DNA of 10,339 nt from an uncultured Erysipelotrichaceae bacterium (GTDB lineage Bacteria > Bacillota_I > Bacilli_A > Erysipelotrichales > Erysipelotrichaceae), in the NCBI GenBank assembly GCA_902782505.1, contig CACZNO010000050.1, positions 1-10,339 on the forward strand. The letters are read 5' to 3'. The notes beneath the pieces are model-generated. The model saw only the letters and a program-made list of their open reading frames with translations, did not search any database and was not told the DNA's origin. Positions 7,801 through 10,339 of this stretch are shown piece after piece. How positions within the stretch are numbered: the stretch's first letter is position 1; the number at the start of each line of letters is the position of its first letter. A program made the position numbers and the translations under genes.

Positions 7801-9054
7801 ATGAGAAAACAATCTTCCAATCAAAACGCAATGGATGTGAATACGGAACCTTCGAAAATCTGTTCTTTTGATTATGAAGCGATTGAAAAACCGACGCGGG
7901 CGTTAATGCATCAGGCGTCGAGATTCTGGTATTTCAAAAAGGGGCACGGAAAGATTTTTATTGATGATGCGGAGTACGAACTGAAGCCGGATACGCTGGC
8001 GGCTATTACCCCGTGGAAGATTTCGAATATCACGGAGGTAGACGAACCGTTACAGCTGATCGTCATCATTTATGACTACCAGTATATCAATTCCGCTTTA
8101 CAGGGACCGAGCGTCATCGAGAAGGACTGTAACGATCTTCTGGAAAACATGGAAATCTCTCCGGTTTGCTATCTGGATTCCGTACAGGCAAAGAAGATGG
8201 ACGATTTGATGGATGAACTGAAACAGGAAATCGGGACGCAGCCTTCTTCGGTATCTTCCTTCAAAAAACCGATGGGTTCCCTGTATGTGACGAACAAACT
8301 GGTGGAGATTATGCTGCTGTACAGCCGGTATGTCATGGCCAACAGCGGGATCCGCGCGGATGCGACGCCGGGACAGAAATCTATCATGAGCTATATTTAC
8401 GCGCATTCTTCCGAGAAACTGACCCTGTCGAAGCTCGCGGATGTTTTCTATGCGTCCGAATCGGCGATTTCCAGAGAAATCAAGGCGATGACCGGGGTAG
8501 GCTTCAACCAACTGCTGACCAGTATCCGGATGGAAAAAGCGACCGATTATCTGATGTATACGAATATGAATCTCGAAGATATCGCGCATGCGATCGGGTT
8601 GGTGGACGCACCGCATTTATCAAAACACTTCGCAAACCACATTGGCATGACTCCGAAGAAATACCGCGAGACCTACGCGAAAGTCAAAAAGAGATTTGCG
8701 CTGACGACGAAGGAATCCGCGTATGAAATCGTGGACTATCTGCACAAGAATTACGGGGATGATACATTGAACGCGCAGGATACCGCACGTCAGTACGGCG
8801 TTACCGTGGCGGAAATGAACCGGTCGCTGCTGTATTATTGCGAGAAAAACTTTGACGCGCAGCTGAATATGATCCGCACCAGTAAGGCCTGCGAATTACT
8901 GACCGACACAAAGGAATCCGTGATGGCGGTCGCGATGGAAGTCGGCTACCGCAATATCAAGACTTTCAACACCAACTTTACGAAACTGGTGGGAATGACG
9001 CCTTCGGAATTCCGGGAGCGCGTAACGTTCCAAAAGGGATACGATAGAGAATAA
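7801..9054 (+). CDS. AraC-family transcriptional regulator with two tandem AraC DNA-binding domains
   Basis: A 417-residue cytoplasmic DNA-binding regulator, longer than the usual ~280-300 residues because the DNA-binding domain occurs twice. Residues ~38-95 look like an AraC-type cupin effector domain (GHGKIFIDDAEYELKPD...PW). Residues ~110-190 are a helical linker/dimer region. The first AraC domain spans ~195-292, with helix-turn-helix units at ~207-232 and ~258-280, ending GMTPKKYRE. The second spans ~307-406, with units at ~323-351 and ~374-397, ending GMTPSEFRE. Both copies keep the closing GMTP-x-x-[YF]RE signature, so neither looks decayed. The ATG is preceded by AAGGAG (7790-7795). 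It lies between the arc operon and an amidohydrolase gene that follows after 16 bases. I infer it controls one or both units; the effector may be arginine or a related compound, but nothing in the sequence proves this. Confidence 0.9.
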   Translation: MRKQSSNQNAMDVNTEPSKICSFDYEAIEKPTRALMHQASRFWYFKKGHGKIFIDDAEYELKPDTLAAITPWKISNITEVDEPLQLIVIIYDYQYINSALQGPSVIEKDCNDLLENMEISPVCYLDSVQAKKMDDLMDELKQEIGTQPSSVSSFKKPMGSLYVTNKLVEIMLLYSRYVMANSGIRADATPGQKSIMSYIYAHSSEKLTLSKLADVFYASESAISREIKAMTGVGFNQLLTSIRMEKATDYLMYTNMNLEDIAHAIGLVDAPHLSKHFANHIGMTPKKYRETYAKVKKRFALTTKESAYEIVDYLHKNYGDDTLNAQDTARQYGVTVAEMNRSLLYYCEKNFDAQLNMIRTSKACELLTDTKESVMAVAMEVGYRNIKTFNTNFTKLVGMTPSEFRERVTFQKGYDRE

Positions 9055-9070
9055 AAAAGGAAGCGATTGT

Positions 9071-10138
9071 ATGGATGTACAGGAAAGAAAAATCCGGGAA
9101 TTACGTCATCTTCTGCACGAAAACGCGGAATTGTCCGGAAAAGAGGAGAAAACGCGCCGGATCCTGAAGGAGTTCCTGCGGGAAAACACACACCTGGAAA
9201 TCAAGGACGAAGGTCCCTGGTTTTATGCGAAGTATAAAGGAAATCCGGGGGATTCCTGGGTTGCATTGCGCGCGGATTTTGACGCATTACCGGCCAAGGA
9301 TGGAACGGTAAAGCATTTGTGCGGACATGACGGACACGCGGCAGCCTTGTGCTATACGGGAATGCTGCTGGAAGAAAATCATGTAAAAGAAAACGTGATT
9401 CTGCTGTTCCAGCCGGCAGAGGAAACCGGCACCGGTGCGGTATTGTGTTCCGGCCTGTTTGAAAAAGAAAACGTCCGTGCGATTTACGGATGTCACAATC
9501 TTCCGGGGTTTCCGCTTGGAACCGTGTATACCCGACCCGGGACGTTCGCGTGTGCGTCCCGCGGATTGGAAATGACCTTGACAGGGAAACCGACGCATGC
9601 GGCATATCCGGAGAACGGTATTTCCCCGGCGCCGGTATTGGGCAAATTACTGCGCAGAATCGATGAGCTGAACGAATCCGCGAAGGAAAAACTCTGTATG
9701 ATCACGGTCATCGGCGCGGATATGGGTTCGGAGTCCTATGGAATCGCGGCGGATCAGGCGGTTTTGCGGGTGACGCTGCGGGCTGAGAACGATGAGGATC
9801 TGGCGTCCTTTGAAGCCGGTCTATTGAATTATGCCGGAAAACTGTGCGCCGAAAGAAAACTGGAATTCTCTTTCCGGGTGCTGGATCCGTTCCCCGCAAC
9901 CGTAAATGTACCGGAACACGCGGAACATATTCTCAAGGCGTGCGGCGGGAAAGTATTGGAAACTCCGATGCGCTGGAGCGAAGATTTCGGAAACTATCTG
10001 CGGGGTTGCCCGGGAGCGTTTTTCGGAATCGGGTCCGGAGAGAACTGCCCGGGTCTTCATACGGAAAACTATGAATATCCGGATGAAATCCTGCGATTTA
10101 CAGCGCATGCGTTTTTCGATATAGTTACAGTGAAGTGA
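9071..10138 (+). CDS. M20D-type metal-dependent amidohydrolase (N-acyl amino acid hydrolase-like)
   Basis: Belongs to the M20 metallopeptidase family, IAA-amino acid hydrolase/aminoacylase branch, which cleaves the amide bond of N-acylated amino acids. Expected metal ligands are all present: Cys84 and His86 in CGHDGH (84-89), Glu118 in QPAEETGTG (114-122, with Glu117 as the likely general base), His142 in GCHN and His330 near the C-terminus. RADFDALP (67-74), the lid-domain motif THAAYPENG (175-183) and SEDFG (303-307) also fit M20D. The lid/dimer domain covers about 165-270. It has 355 residues, slightly shorter than the common ~380-400, with both domains intact. A ribosome site AAAGGAAG lies upstream and the regulator ends 16 bases before. 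Cytoplasmic, with no signal peptide. The substrate cannot be read from sequence; the context suggests release of a free amino acid, possibly arginine or ornithine, from an acylated form. Confidence 0.9.
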   Translation: MDVQERKIRELRHLLHENAELSGKEEKTRRILKEFLRENTHLEIKDEGPWFYAKYKGNPGDSWVALRADFDALPAKDGTVKHLCGHDGHAAALCYTGMLLEENHVKENVILLFQPAEETGTGAVLCSGLFEKENVRAIYGCHNLPGFPLGTVYTRPGTFACASRGLEMTLTGKPTHAAYPENGISPAPVLGKLLRRIDELNESAKEKLCMITVIGADMGSESYGIAADQAVLRVTLRAENDEDLASFEAGLLNYAGKLCAERKLEFSFRVLDPFPATVNVPEHAEHILKACGGKVLETPMRWSEDFGNYLRGCPGAFFGIGSGENCPGLHTENYEYPDEILRFTAHAFFDIVTVK

Positions 10139-10147
10139 GGTTGAATC

Positions 10148-10339
10148 ATGCGTAAATTTATAACGGACGAATCCTTCTGGAACCTATTCCCGGATGCGGC
10201 GATTGCGATTCTGGCAGTGAAAAACATGCAGGAAGCTGCGGAATTGAACGATGCGGAAGCGGCGGAAATCAAAGAATTACTGGATCAGGCGAATACCGGC
10301 GCAAAGAAGTATCTGGTCAGTGAGACCATTTCGGAAAAC
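10148..10339 (+). CDS. B3/4-domain protein (solo PheRS-beta-like tRNA-editing domain), 3' partial
   Basis: The ATG at 10148 opens a frame that runs to the window edge, giving 64 residues with no stop. The N-terminus MRKFITDESFWNLFPDAAIA closely follows the pattern of stand-alone B3/4-domain proteins (COG3382-like), which start with a K-F-x-x-D-x-x-F/W-x-L-F-P-D-A-x-[IV] segment followed by a strand and an acidic helix. B3/4 is the region of phenylalanyl-tRNA synthetase beta that contains the editing site; solo versions have been proposed to clear mischarged tRNA or bind nucleic acid, but their role is not settled. The ribosome site (TGAGG, 10136-10140) overlaps the stop codon of the amidohydrolase gene, so translation is probably coupled. 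The call rests on the N-terminal quarter only. Confidence 0.7.
   Translation, partial: MRKFITDESFWNLFPDAAIAILAVKNMQEAAELNDAEAAEIKELLDQANTGAKKYLVSETISEN

Noticed and set aside
1..10339. CRISPR arrays, tRNA or rRNA genes, insertion sequences
   Set aside because: No regularly spaced repeats, no cloverleaf-like or rRNA-like sequence, and no transposase-like frame or terminal inverted repeats were seen. The gaps between genes are all under about 210 bases and are accounted for above.

Overview
The window looks like a chromosomal segment of a low-to-mid GC Gram-positive fermenter. The grounds are strong AGGAGG-type ribosome sites before most genes, a CcpA cre-like operator, intrinsic terminators with U-runs, and a Firmicutes-style arginine deiminase operon with a YfcC/DcuC-type transporter in the ArcD role. 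Base composition appears close to 50% GC by eye. An Erysipelotrichia-like lineage is my guess, held weakly. All genes I can support lie on the + strand.

Region 1 (1-2742) is the C-terminal 913 residues of a large NACHT/STAND-type NTPase whose nucleotide-binding motifs lie before the window. After the NTPase remnant come a long helical/TPR-like stretch and a C-terminal alpha/beta module that resembles the DUF218/YdcF fold. It ends at a hairpin terminator (about 2772-2812).

Region 2 (2813-7767) is a complete arginine deiminase (ADI) catabolic operon: arcA (arginine deiminase), arcB (ornithine carbamoyltransferase), arcC (carbamate kinase) and a YfcC/DcuC-family membrane carrier, probably the arginine/ornithine exchanger. 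Together they import arginine, convert it to ornithine, ammonia and CO2, make one ATP per arginine, and export ornithine. The leader holds an exact match to the CcpA cre consensus and, just upstream, a 9-of-10 match to the FNR/CRP-family box TTGAT-N4-ATCAA. This fits repression by sugar and activation by low oxygen or energy stress. A strong hairpin without a U-run lies between arcC and the transporter, and a strong intrinsic terminator closes the operon.

Region 3 (7777-10339) is a second same-strand unit. It encodes an AraC-family regulator with two complete tandem AraC DNA-binding domains behind an N-terminal cupin-like domain, then an M20D-type amidohydrolase (N-acyl amino acid hydrolase-like), then the first 64 codons of a B3/4-domain protein, cut by the window edge. 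Spacing is tight (16 and 9 bases), so these are probably co-transcribed. The regulator is the best local candidate to control the ADI operon, and the amidohydrolase could supply free amino acids, but both links are inference from position.

Most of the window is well-known metabolism. The parts worth a second look are the unusual NACHT protein architecture, the double-DBD regulator beside the ADI genes, the stacked regulatory sites before arcA, and the hairpin that could give arcABC and the transporter different mRNA levels.
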